Assembly: GCA_029227175.1 (NCBI GenBank)
Contig: JAQXZK010000034.1
Coordinates: 1 to 64,000 of the forward strand
From: Bacteroidales bacterium
GTDB lineage: Bacteria; Bacteroidota; Bacteroidia; Bacteroidales; Bacteroidaceae
DNA: 64,000 nt
Direction of reading: 5' to 3'
Shown: piece after piece, positions 1-7,398 of the stretch
Layout of the letters: each line of letters begins with the position of its first letter
Numbering within the stretch: position 1 is the first letter of the stretch
Notes under the pieces: model-generated
What the model was told of the DNA's origin: nothing
What the model saw: the letters and a program-made list of their open reading frames with translations, nothing else
Databases searched by the model: none
Made by a program: the position numbers and the translations under genes

Positions 1-659
1 TTGGCGAAATGGATGATGTCGCTGAACTCGCGCTGGTCTTCCGAGAGGAAAGCATAGGCATTGATGCTCCCGACGATTTTCTTGTAGCAGGCATCGACCC
101 TTTGGCGTGCCTGCTGCATGGCGCGTCTCGGGATGCCCTGAGTCTCTGCCGTGCGGACGGCAATGAAGGCCTGCATGTCGGCCGACAGCCTCTTCAGGTG
201 TGCCACCTCTTCCCCGATGCCCAGGAGCTCCATCTCCGTGCTGTAATTTTTCAGGATGTCATCGGCCAGACTCTTGAACAGCGACAGTCGGCGGATGTAT
301 CGCTTGACGCGCGTGATGCCGTATGTCTTCATGAAGTTCTCCATCTTCGCAGCGGCATCCTTCAGCTCGTCCGTGTCGGCCATCCTTCGCTTGTAAGTGA
401 CGATGGCCTTCATGGCGTTGTACACACTGCCGCACAGCGAGCAGGCCTTGTTGATTTTTCCGGTGAGCACGCTCTTCCCCGGCAGACTGTAGTACACGTT
501 CTCCTGCTGCAAGGCACGCGCGTACTCCTCTATTTGGGCAGACAGCCTCTCTCTGAGCGCACTGTCGGCCCGTAACTTCTCTATAAACTCCTCGTGAAAC
601 TGCTTGTGGGCGGCATTTGCCATTCTTGATACACGGAACACATTAATTTGTAGACTCAT
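1..659 (-). CDS. DUF6261 family protein, 3' end outside the window
   Basis: The minus strand is open from an ATG at 659 to the window edge without a stop, giving 219 codons of a partial protein. It begins MSLQINVFRVSRMANAAHKQ and is rich in charged helical residues, with a Lys/Arg-rich stretch near residues 88-125. The start, the predicted all-helical character and the 'hypothetical, 230-260 residue' size class match DUF6261 proteins, which are common in Bacteroides and Prevotella and have no known function. A plus-strand reading frame over the same bases (9-575) is a shadow: the minus strand has natural codon use and a proper start. Family assignment is from memory of the sequence style, so it is moderately sure; the existence of the gene is more certain. 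Confidence 0.7.
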   Translation of the reverse strand, partial: MSLQINVFRVSRMANAAHKQFHEEFIEKLRADSALRERLSAQIEEYARALQQENVYYSLPGKSVLTGKINKACSLCGSVYNAMKAIVTYKRRMADTDELKDAAAKMENFMKTYGITRVKRYIRRLSLFKSLADDILKNYSTEMELLGIGEEVAHLKRLSADMQAFIAVRTAETQGIPRRAMQQARQRVDACYKKIVGSINAYAFLSEDQREFSDIIHFA

Positions 660-1675
660 ACTTAAAACGATTAAATGAAACAATAGATTTAAAATACTTG
701 TCGGATTATCTCCTCACCTGCAGCAACTCTCTATCACATTGTGTCTCTTTGAAAATAGATATTTCCCTGCCTCTCCTAATAACTTATTCCCGGCATCATC
801 TCTCGATACGTTTTTCAAAGGACGTCATTTCCCATTACCGATGGGGTTGCCCGCTGTCAAGCAATCCGATGAACGTGTGAAAAAGGCGGAGCACTTATTA
901 CGCCGCTGTTTCCACCCACAAAATTACGACACAATGTTTACATTACAAAACAATTTACCGTAAAATTTAGCAGAAATGTTAAAATATCATTTCATTTCAC
1001 TGAAGTAAAGACTACCGACTCACTGCTTCGGAGTACAGTAAGTCCGACAAACCTTCTTCGCGCAACGTCCGGGATATCCGACAGAGTGGCAGACACTCCC
1101 GTCTCGTGTGTAAATGCTCTTTGTCAGGCGACAAAACTCATCATCCTGTGTGTAAATACCATCTGTCGCTTTGACAAACGCTCCTGCACGGTGTATAAAT
1201 GCCCTCTGTCGGGTGACAGACCTCATTGTCACATGTGCAAATACCTTCTGTCGCTTTGGCAAACGCTCCTGCACGGTATGTAAACACTCTCTGTCAGTTG
1301 ACAAATCATCTTTACACATCGTTCGGAACACTATGTCATCCCGAAAAACCATCTTGTCACATGTGTAAATGCTCTCTGCCGGTCGACAAACACGTTTTAC
1401 ACATCGTTTGGCATGCTTTGTCACCCAGCGACCATGAACAAAGACATCACACTTGACCTGACCCTCAATAACTTGCCGATTAGGATTAAAGGAAACGGCA
1501 TATGCAACACCGGAAATATCATCTTCCCAGGCTTCTCTCTGATGGAAACAATTTACCCCTGCCACAACTCGTGATGTGTGGCAGGGGTAAACCTTGTAAA
1601 TGCGGGCATCGGCATTCCCTCCCATGTGAGCGAGAGAATCGTTACGCCTTATCCCATCTTACTTATGCCGTCATT
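660..1675. other. gene-free gap of about 1 kb, partly repetitive
   Basis: No convincing gene lies between the DUF6261 start and the beta-galactosidase stop. Several short frames exist on both strands (for instance 1020-1625 on the minus strand), but they run through a tandem repeat whose unit is not a multiple of three and look accidental. The left part (660-1020) shows nothing recognisable; the right part is the 43-bp repeat described separately. A motif CGATTAGGATTAAA at 1477-1490 belongs to a dispersed intergenic family seen elsewhere in the window. Confidence 0.6.
1064..1440. repeat. degenerate tandem repeat, unit about 43 bp
   Basis: A GTGTAAAT-like word starts at 1107, 1150, 1193, 1235, 1278 and 1363, so the period is 42-43 bp, with one decayed unit in the 85-bp step. 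Each unit also carries a hyphenated palindrome of the type TGTCnnnnGACA, for example TGTCAGGCGACA, TGTCGGGTGACA and TGTCAGTTGACA, followed by AAACGCTCCTGCACGG in some units. Units follow one another without unique spacers, which argues against a CRISPR array. About eight units can be traced. Edges are approximate. Confidence 0.75.
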
Positions 1676-4600
1676 TTACTGCGGAATAATTGTAAAGCCC
1701 CAACGGTAATCCCGGTTTGCCGGCAGGGTATATTGCGGCATCGGACGGTCACCCCAACTGTCAAAGCCAGCCAGACCCTGTTGCTTCATGTCTATGCAGA
1801 CCTCAACAAACGAACGAGGAGTGATATCGTTGACGTGTGTCTGACGACGGATGACGTTGCGCGCCTTTTCTTCGCTGTGGCCGGCAATTTCTTCAGGAGT
1901 GAAATTGTTCCACTGGCGTGGGCGGTTGACTGCTTCTTCCGAGTCAAAGTCTTCCACGCTATTGCGCAAAGCATTGAAAGCGATAAGACTGTCGGCAACA
2001 ATCTTTAGCCCATGTCCTTTTGCATCGGTTAGTGTGAGGAAGCGGGTATCTGTGTGATGACCTGTTTCCTGGGGACGAACGTAGGGATAGTTCTGCTTGT
2101 CTGCGGTAGATGTATAGAGGCCTACCATGGTTCCGGCCTTGCGGTCGATGTAGTTCTCTTCTGGTCCACGTCCGAAGTAAGTGAGTTTGTTCATACCCTG
2201 TGGGAGGCGGAAACGCACACCGATGCGGGGAACATTGAGCTTGGACGCAGCCCGACGTGCTTCCTGACTGCGAGGACTCTCTGTGGCAGTGAGTGTTTCC
2301 TCGCTGACCTCAGTCTTGGCAGCCTCGGCTTCCGTTGAAGTGAAATGAGACTTGACATTGATTACACCGCTTGGGTGAATGGTGTAGGTCATGGCATAGA
2401 TGTTTCCGGCTGCAAGCAGGTATTCGGCCGTGAGGACTACTGCTTTCCCTTCTTGGCGGATGGAGGTTGCCGTCACGTTGAAGTTTTTGCTGCTCTGCTT
2501 CCAGATTTGTTCACGCTTCGGCTGGCCGTTTCCATAGTCATTGTCGGTAGGTGCTCTCCAGAAGTTGGGCTGGATGCCGAAACCTTCGTTGAAATACTCA
2601 CGGTTGTTGACCTTGTAGGAAGTAACGAGCCCGGACTTCTTGTTGAAGACGAACTGCAGGGTAGAAGAAGAAACCTTGATTTCATCGCTGCCATCGTTCA
2701 CAGTCAAAGCTTTTCCGGCTGTGTTGAACTGCTGCGGCAGAGACTCGACAGGAAGTTGAACCTGGTCAGTAGCCACGACATGACCAGCAGGAATACAGCC
2801 AAGTGACTTATTGGCAACAGTCTGGAAGTTGATGAAGTATTCGGTAGCGGCCTTTGGCTTGAGTACACCCAAATTTACGTTGAATTCCTTGCTCTGTTGA
2901 GGACCTAAGTCAAAGTTGAGCTTGCCAGCCTTGAGAGTCTTACCATTTGCCGTAATCTGATAGTTAACGGTATAGTTTTTCAAGTCTGTGAAATAGAAAC
3001 GGTTTGTGATGGAGAAGCGGCCGGCAGCAGCATCGACAGCCTTGATACTGATATCCTGGTGCATGTACTTAATCTCAGCCATGGCAGGATGAGGATCGCG
3101 GTCTGGATTTACCACACCATTGCACAGGAAGTTTCCGTCGCTTGGCGCATCTTTTCCATAGTCGCCTCCGTATGTCCAGTAATGACGACCCTGCTCGTCA
3201 GTTGCATCAATACCCTGGTCAACCCAGTCCCAAATGAAACCGCCTTGCAGATTCGGATACTTGTAGATAGCTTCCCATTGTTCGCGGAAACCACCGGTAG
3301 AGTTACCCATGGCGTGAGCATATTCGGATGGAGCAATAGGCCGGTCTGAGCCGTTTTTACCCATCTCCTCGAACCAGTTTGAGTCAGGATATTGCGGAAC
3401 AAACATATCGGTATTCCACTCCCACAAGGCGCGTTCGTAATTGACAGGACGATTCATGAGGTCCTTGTCTGCATCCTTGAGGTAAAGGTATGTCTGATAG
3501 AAGTTATAACCGTTTCCGGCCTCATTGCCCAAAGACCAGAAATTCACACACGGATAGTTCTTGTTGCGCTCGAACATGTTTTGAGTGCGATAGAGATGTG
3601 GCTTGAGCCATTCTGGGTTATTGCCCAATGTTCCACCCTTCTTGAGGCTGTAGTACATACCGTGGCTTTCTATGTTGGCCTCGTCGTAGACATACAAACC
3701 GTATTCATCGCACAATTCATAGAATCTACGCTGTTGAGGATAGTGGCAGAGGCGGACAGCGTTGAAGTTGTTGAGCTTCATCAGCTCAAAGTCCTTACGC
3801 AGCAACTCTTCGGTTACGTAATGTCCGGTTGCCGGATTATGCTCGTGGATGTTGGTGCCCTTAAGTTTGATGGGCTGACCGTTAACCATCATGACTACAT
3901 ACGGCTTACCGTTGGCTGCTAACTGGTCGATAGGTTTGATTTCAATGCGACGGAAACCGACATTGAAGGGAATCACCTCGCTCACGTTGCCATTTTCTTT
4001 GACAGAGAGCAACAATTTATAAAGATTCGGATGCTCGGATGTCCATGTAAGTACATCCTTGAGTTCCTGACGGTCAAAGACGATAGTGGTATTTTCCTTT
4101 CCGGGGAACACCTGCATGGTTTTTTCTCCGGTCAAAACAGTCTTTCCGCTTTGGTCAAGGAGTTCGTATGAAGCTGTGAGATGAGACTGTTTGGAAGAGT
4201 GATTTGTCACCTGAAGTTTCAAACCGAAAATACCCGTAGTATAGGAATCGTCAAGCGTTGAAACCACGCTAAAGTCTCGGATGGCAACTTTTGGCTCTGC
4301 CATAAGATAGACGTCGCGCTCAATGCCGCTGATGCGCCAAAAGTCCTGACACTCGAGGAAGGATCCCGTAGAAAAGCGGAAGACCTTGAGGGTTACCACG
4401 TTCTTCGAACCCTTCTTCAGATAAGGAGTAATGTTGAACTCGGCTGGGTTTTTGGAGTCCTCGCTATAACCGATTTCCTGCCCGTTGATATAGACATAAG
4501 CAGCAGACTTGATACCTGCGATGTGTAGCAGGACGTCCTTGCCATCCCATGATGTCGGAATGTCAAGTTCTCGGCGATAAACACCAACCGGATTGGCAAT

Positions 4601-5020
4601 GGGAATTTCGGGAGGATTCGGATTGCGGGGTTTGAATTCATAACCGTGATTGACATAAATGGCCGGACCAAAACCTTGTACTTCCCAGTTTCCGGGAACG
4701 GTAATATCCTTCCAGAGAGAGGTGTCAACATCGGCTGCCGTAATGTTTGCCGGAAGATCCTTGTGAGAATCTACATAGTAGAACTTCCAGGTTCCGTTGA
4801 GAGACACATGGTTTACACTGTTGTCGAAAGTTCCCTTTAACGCTTCATCGCGTGTAGGATAGTTCATGAATGACGTTCTGGCCGGTTCCTTCCCGACTGC
4901 AACAGTTTGGATGTCCTGCCAATAAGGAAGGTGCTCTTTCTGCACTTGAGCAGAGAGTGTCAAAGCCTGTGTGAAAACAAGCGCACTCAGTGTTAGATTT
5001 GTAAGAGTTTTCTTTCTCAT
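1676..5020 (-). CDS. lacZ: beta-galactosidase, glycoside hydrolase family 2 (LacZ type)
   Basis: This 1114-residue protein hydrolyses terminal beta-galactosides, probably in the periplasm, because it starts with a signal peptide (about residues 1-24, ending near LSAQ). The order is that of large GH2 enzymes: sugar-binding jelly roll (about 60-245), immunoglobulin-like domain (245-360), TIM barrel (360-660), a second Ig-like domain, and the C-terminal LacZ small-chain beta-sandwich (about 780-1114). The acid/base Glu is E500 in FWSLGNEAGNG and the nucleophile is E566 in APSEYAHAMGNS, both intact. The length is a little above E. coli LacZ (1023), partly from the signal peptide and a Glu/Thr-rich insert near residue 930. 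It follows a YitT-family gene by 26 bp on the same strand, so the two are probably co-transcribed, although no functional link is obvious. Confidence 0.95.
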   Translation of the reverse strand: MRKKTLTNLTLSALVFTQALTLSAQVQKEHLPYWQDIQTVAVGKEPARTSFMNYPTRDEALKGTFDNSVNHVSLNGTWKFYYVDSHKDLPANITAADVDTSLWKDITVPGNWEVQGFGPAIYVNHGYEFKPRNPNPPEIPIANPVGVYRRELDIPTSWDGKDVLLHIAGIKSAAYVYINGQEIGYSEDSKNPAEFNITPYLKKGSKNVVTLKVFRFSTGSFLECQDFWRISGIERDVYLMAEPKVAIRDFSVVSTLDDSYTTGIFGLKLQVTNHSSKQSHLTASYELLDQSGKTVLTGEKTMQVFPGKENTTIVFDRQELKDVLTWTSEHPNLYKLLLSVKENGNVSEVIPFNVGFRRIEIKPIDQLAANGKPYVVMMVNGQPIKLKGTNIHEHNPATGHYVTEELLRKDFELMKLNNFNAVRLCHYPQQRRFYELCDEYGLYVYDEANIESHGMYYSLKKGGTLGNNPEWLKPHLYRTQNMFERNKNYPCVNFWSLGNEAGNGYNFYQTYLYLKDADKDLMNRPVNYERALWEWNTDMFVPQYPDSNWFEEMGKNGSDRPIAPSEYAHAMGNSTGGFREQWEAIYKYPNLQGGFIWDWVDQGIDATDEQGRHYWTYGGDYGKDAPSDGNFLCNGVVNPDRDPHPAMAEIKYMHQDISIKAVDAAAGRFSITNRFYFTDLKNYTVNYQITANGKTLKAGKLNFDLGPQQSKEFNVNLGVLKPKAATEYFINFQTVANKSLGCIPAGHVVATDQVQLPVESLPQQFNTAGKALTVNDGSDEIKVSSSTLQFVFNKKSGLVTSYKVNNREYFNEGFGIQPNFWRAPTDNDYGNGQPKREQIWKQSSKNFNVTATSIRQEGKAVVLTAEYLLAAGNIYAMTYTIHPSGVINVKSHFTSTEAEAAKTEVSEETLTATESPRSQEARRAASKLNVPRIGVRFRLPQGMNKLTYFGRGPEENYIDRKAGTMVGLYTSTADKQNYPYVRPQETGHHTDTRFLTLTDAKGHGLKIVADSLIAFNALRNSVEDFDSEEAVNRPRQWNNFTPEEIAGHSEEKARNVIRRQTHVNDITPRSFVEVCIDMKQQGLAGFDSWGDRPMPQYTLPANRDYRWGFTIIPQ

Positions 5021-5046
5021 GATTGTTTTATGTAAAGATGAAAATA

Positions 5047-5937
5047 TTATTTGCCCTTGATATGATCGAACCCTTCTCCGTAGACACCGATGACAGCACT
5101 TTGGGAGACGAAAGCATGAGGGTCAGCTTCCTTGATAAGACGGAATATGCGCGGAGACTCGCGACGTTTGGCCAAAACAAAAAGCATATGAACCTTTTGT
5201 CCGGTAAAGAACCCCGTGCCGTCAATAATGGTCACACCGCGCTTGACCTCCTGATTGATAAGCTTCCCAATGATTTCATGCTTATTGCTGATGATGAAGA
5301 ACTGGACTGAACGGCGGGCACTGTTGACTACATAATCCAATACGGAAGTCATGATAAAGAGGTTGGAATAACCGTATATCAGCTTCTCTATGTCTCGGAA
5401 AAGAAAATAGCTACACGAAATGATAATGATATCTGTAAGCATGATGACCCGTCCGAGAGAAACATCCCGATATTTGTTTATAATAGCGGCTATAATGTCT
5501 ATTCCTCCTGTACTTCCGTTGGCGGAAAAGGCAATGCCAACACCTGTTCCACAAAGCGATGCACCGATAATACAAGCCATGAACGGCTGGTCGTTTAGAA
5601 TGGTGAAACCATGAAACATCTCTTGTTGAAGTGAAATGATTATGGTCAACACCGAAACTGCAAATACTGTCTTGATACTGAATTTCCATCCCAACTGCCA
5701 AATGGACAGTAACAACAAAATGAAGTTGATAAAAAAATACACGTACTGCACATGAAGGCCTGTTGCAAAATATACCAATGATGAAATACCAGGAACGCCT
5801 CCTGTCATAATGTTATTGGGAAGCAGAAATATAGTCCAGCCAAGGCCATAAAGCGCCATTCCAACGAAGATGTACAGATAATCATGTATCTCGTTTAATA
5901 TTGTTAGCCGAGAAATCCTTCGGGAAGAAATTTCCAT
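5047..5937 (-). CDS. YitT family membrane protein (DUF161 plus DUF2179)
   Basis: The 296-residue product is an inner-membrane protein. The first two thirds contain five or six hydrophobic segments separated by short loops, with the glycine-rich loop GNGSTGGIDIIA-type signature of YitT proteins (seen as SANGSTGGIDIIAAI, about residue 145). The last 80 residues form the soluble DUF2179 domain (VKRGVTIIDGTGFFTGQ onward). The family is widespread; its transport role has not been established. A good Bacteroidetes promoter (5976-6006) lies just upstream, and the beta-galactosidase gene follows 26 bp after the stop. The start ATG at 5937 is well placed relative to that promoter. Confidence 0.9.
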   Translation of the reverse strand: MEISSRRISRLTILNEIHDYLYIFVGMALYGLGWTIFLLPNNIMTGGVPGISSLVYFATGLHVQYVYFFINFILLLLSIWQLGWKFSIKTVFAVSVLTIIISLQQEMFHGFTILNDQPFMACIIGASLCGTGVGIAFSANGSTGGIDIIAAIINKYRDVSLGRVIMLTDIIIISCSYFLFRDIEKLIYGYSNLFIMTSVLDYVVNSARRSVQFFIISNKHEIIGKLINQEVKRGVTIIDGTGFFTGQKVHMLFVLAKRRESPRIFRLIKEADPHAFVSQSAVIGVYGEGFDHIKGK

Positions 5938-5975
5938 AGAACCGATTTAATTTTGGAAAAAATTCAAATTTCGCA

Positions 5976-6006
5976 CAAAAATAACTATTAAATCGATGCA
6001 GACAAA
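5976..6006 (-). promoter_or_regulatory. promoter for the YitT/beta-galactosidase unit
   Basis: Read on the minus strand, TTTG (6003-6006) is followed after 19 bp by TATTTTTG (5976-5983), matching the Bacteroidetes -33/-7 pattern TTTG-N19-TAnnTTTG. It lies about 40 bp upstream of the YitT start. The call is by pattern only. Confidence 0.6.
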
Positions 6007-6106
6007 CAACTTTCTCTTTCTTTACCAAAAAGATAAATTGCTTTTAGGGTAAACTATCAAACAAACTTGTACTTTTGCAGCAAAATAAACAGCAAAGAAC
6101 CACATA

Positions 6107-6688
6107 ATGCTAGATAACATAAAGAAGTGGCACGTAATACTGGCCAGTAATTCTCCTCGTAGAAAGGACCTGTTGAAAGGGCTTGGAATTCCATTTGAAA
6201 TTCGTGTATTGAAAAACATAGACGAAAGTTATCCATCTCATTTGAAAGGAGCTGAAATACCATTATACATCAGCGAGAAAAAAGCAGAGGCTTATCTGTC
6301 ATCCCTTAAAAAGGATGAGTTGCTGATTACGGCAGATACAATTGTAAGCCTGGATGGAAACGCTCTTGGAAAACCGGAAACAGCTGAAGAGGCTGTAAAA
6401 ATGTTGAAAGAACTTAGCGGACGGACACACGACGTCTTTACCGGTGTGTGTGTGTCAACCCAGACCCAAAAGAGAAGTTTCGTATCAGAAACAAAAGTCA
6501 GATTTGCCCCTCTGGCAGAAGATGAGATAGAGTTCTATGTTGAACACTTTCATCCACTTGATAAGGCTGGTGCCTATGGCATACAGGAATGGATTGGTTT
6601 TGCCGGTGTAGAGGCGATAGAAGGAAGTTATTTCAATGTAATGGGATTGCCTATCCAAAGGCTCTATACACTGCTGAAAGAGTTTTAA
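6107..6688 (+). CDS. maf: Maf-family nucleoside triphosphate pyrophosphatase
   Basis: Maf proteins hydrolyse non-canonical or modified nucleoside triphosphates to monophosphates and are linked to septum formation in some bacteria. The 193-residue length is normal. The N-terminal motif ASNSPRRKDLLKGLGI (about residues 14-29) is the family signature, the conserved ADTIV (about 76-80) carries the metal/catalytic Asp, and GKPETAEEA and DKAGAYGIQ are also present. A possible -7 box TACTTTTG lies at 6070-6077. The tetrapyrrole methylase gene begins 17 bp after the stop, so the two are likely co-transcribed. Confidence 0.93.
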   Translation: MLDNIKKWHVILASNSPRRKDLLKGLGIPFEIRVLKNIDESYPSHLKGAEIPLYISEKKAEAYLSSLKKDELLITADTIVSLDGNALGKPETAEEAVKMLKELSGRTHDVFTGVCVSTQTQKRSFVSETKVRFAPLAEDEIEFYVEHFHPLDKAGAYGIQEWIGFAGVEAIEGSYFNVMGLPIQRLYTLLKEF

Positions 6689-6705
6689 AAAAACATATTT
6701 GTTGC

Positions 6706-7392
6706 ATGGAACCAATAGATTTTGTATCGGTAGGACCGGGTAATGTAGATAATGTGACTTTAGGCTGTTTCCGCGCACTATGTGAAGCAGATGATATATA
6801 TGTATTCTCCACGCAAGGCATCTCACGTGCCGAACAGATTATTCTTAAACTGAAAAAGTCTCTGAAAAAGAAAATTCATGTAGTGGAGATTCCGATGAAA
6901 ACGGACAGGGCTGAAGTAAATCAAGTATATGACAGACTTGCCAGGACGCTGAAGGACTTATCGGACGAAAAGCGAAAAGTAGCAGTAGCAACAGAAGGTG
7001 ATTCTGGTATCTTTGCCACTACACACTATGTACAGGAACGTTTGGTCACGTTACAGGTCCCAGTGCGACAACATGCCGGGATTCCTTCATTCATCGCTTC
7101 CGGAGCGGTAGGACACCTTCATCTCATCAAGCAGCAGGAACGACTATTGATTGTGCCTGGAAAGATTACGATGGAAGAAATGTCTGTACTCATAGAGGGA
7201 GGTACCAATCTAATCATCATGAAATTGTCAATGGCAAAAGACTTGATTTTGGACTGTATGGAGAAATATGCTGACTGGCATTTCCATTACTTCTCATCAG
7301 TTGGTACAGATGAAGAGTTTTATACTGACGATAAAAAAGAAATAAGGAAACAACCGTTCCCTTATTTCTCACTGATGTATATCTCAAAATAG
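6706..7392 (+). CDS. cbiL: precorrin-2 / cobalt-factor II C20-methyltransferase
   Basis: The 228-residue product belongs to the tetrapyrrole methylase family. Its start FVSVGPGNVDNVTLG is the SAM-binding GxGPG region; ATEGDSGIFATT (about residues 99-110) and HAGIPSFIASGA (about 123-134) are the second and third signature loops. Among the corrin methylases the loops and length fit CbiL/CobI best. It would add the C20 methyl early in corrin synthesis, which fits the other corrin genes at 48.6-56 kb, where no C20 methylase is present. I use the ATG at 6706 rather than an upstream in-frame start at 6589, because the latter would overlap maf by 100 bp. Other tetrapyrrole methylases (for example a siroheme enzyme) are less likely because they are longer or have different loops. 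Confidence 0.8.
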   Translation: MEPIDFVSVGPGNVDNVTLGCFRALCEADDIYVFSTQGISRAEQIILKLKKSLKKKIHVVEIPMKTDRAEVNQVYDRLARTLKDLSDEKRKVAVATEGDSGIFATTHYVQERLVTLQVPVRQHAGIPSFIASGAVGHLHLIKQQERLLIVPGKITMEEMSVLIEGGTNLIIMKLSMAKDLILDCMEKYADWHFHYFSSVGTDEEFYTDDKKEIRKQPFPYFSLMYISK

Positions 7393-7398
7393 CCGCAT

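Noticed and set aside
9-575. 188-codon plus-strand frame at the left edge
   Set aside because: It lies opposite a longer, naturally coding minus-strand gene (DUF6261 type) that runs off the edge.
1064-1440. CRISPR array
   Set aside because: The repeats are contiguous and degenerate, with no unique spacers between identical repeats, and no cas genes are present in the window.
1020-1625. 201-codon minus-strand frame in the left gap
   Set aside because: It runs through the 43-bp repeat, has no family features, and repeats appear in shifted frames.
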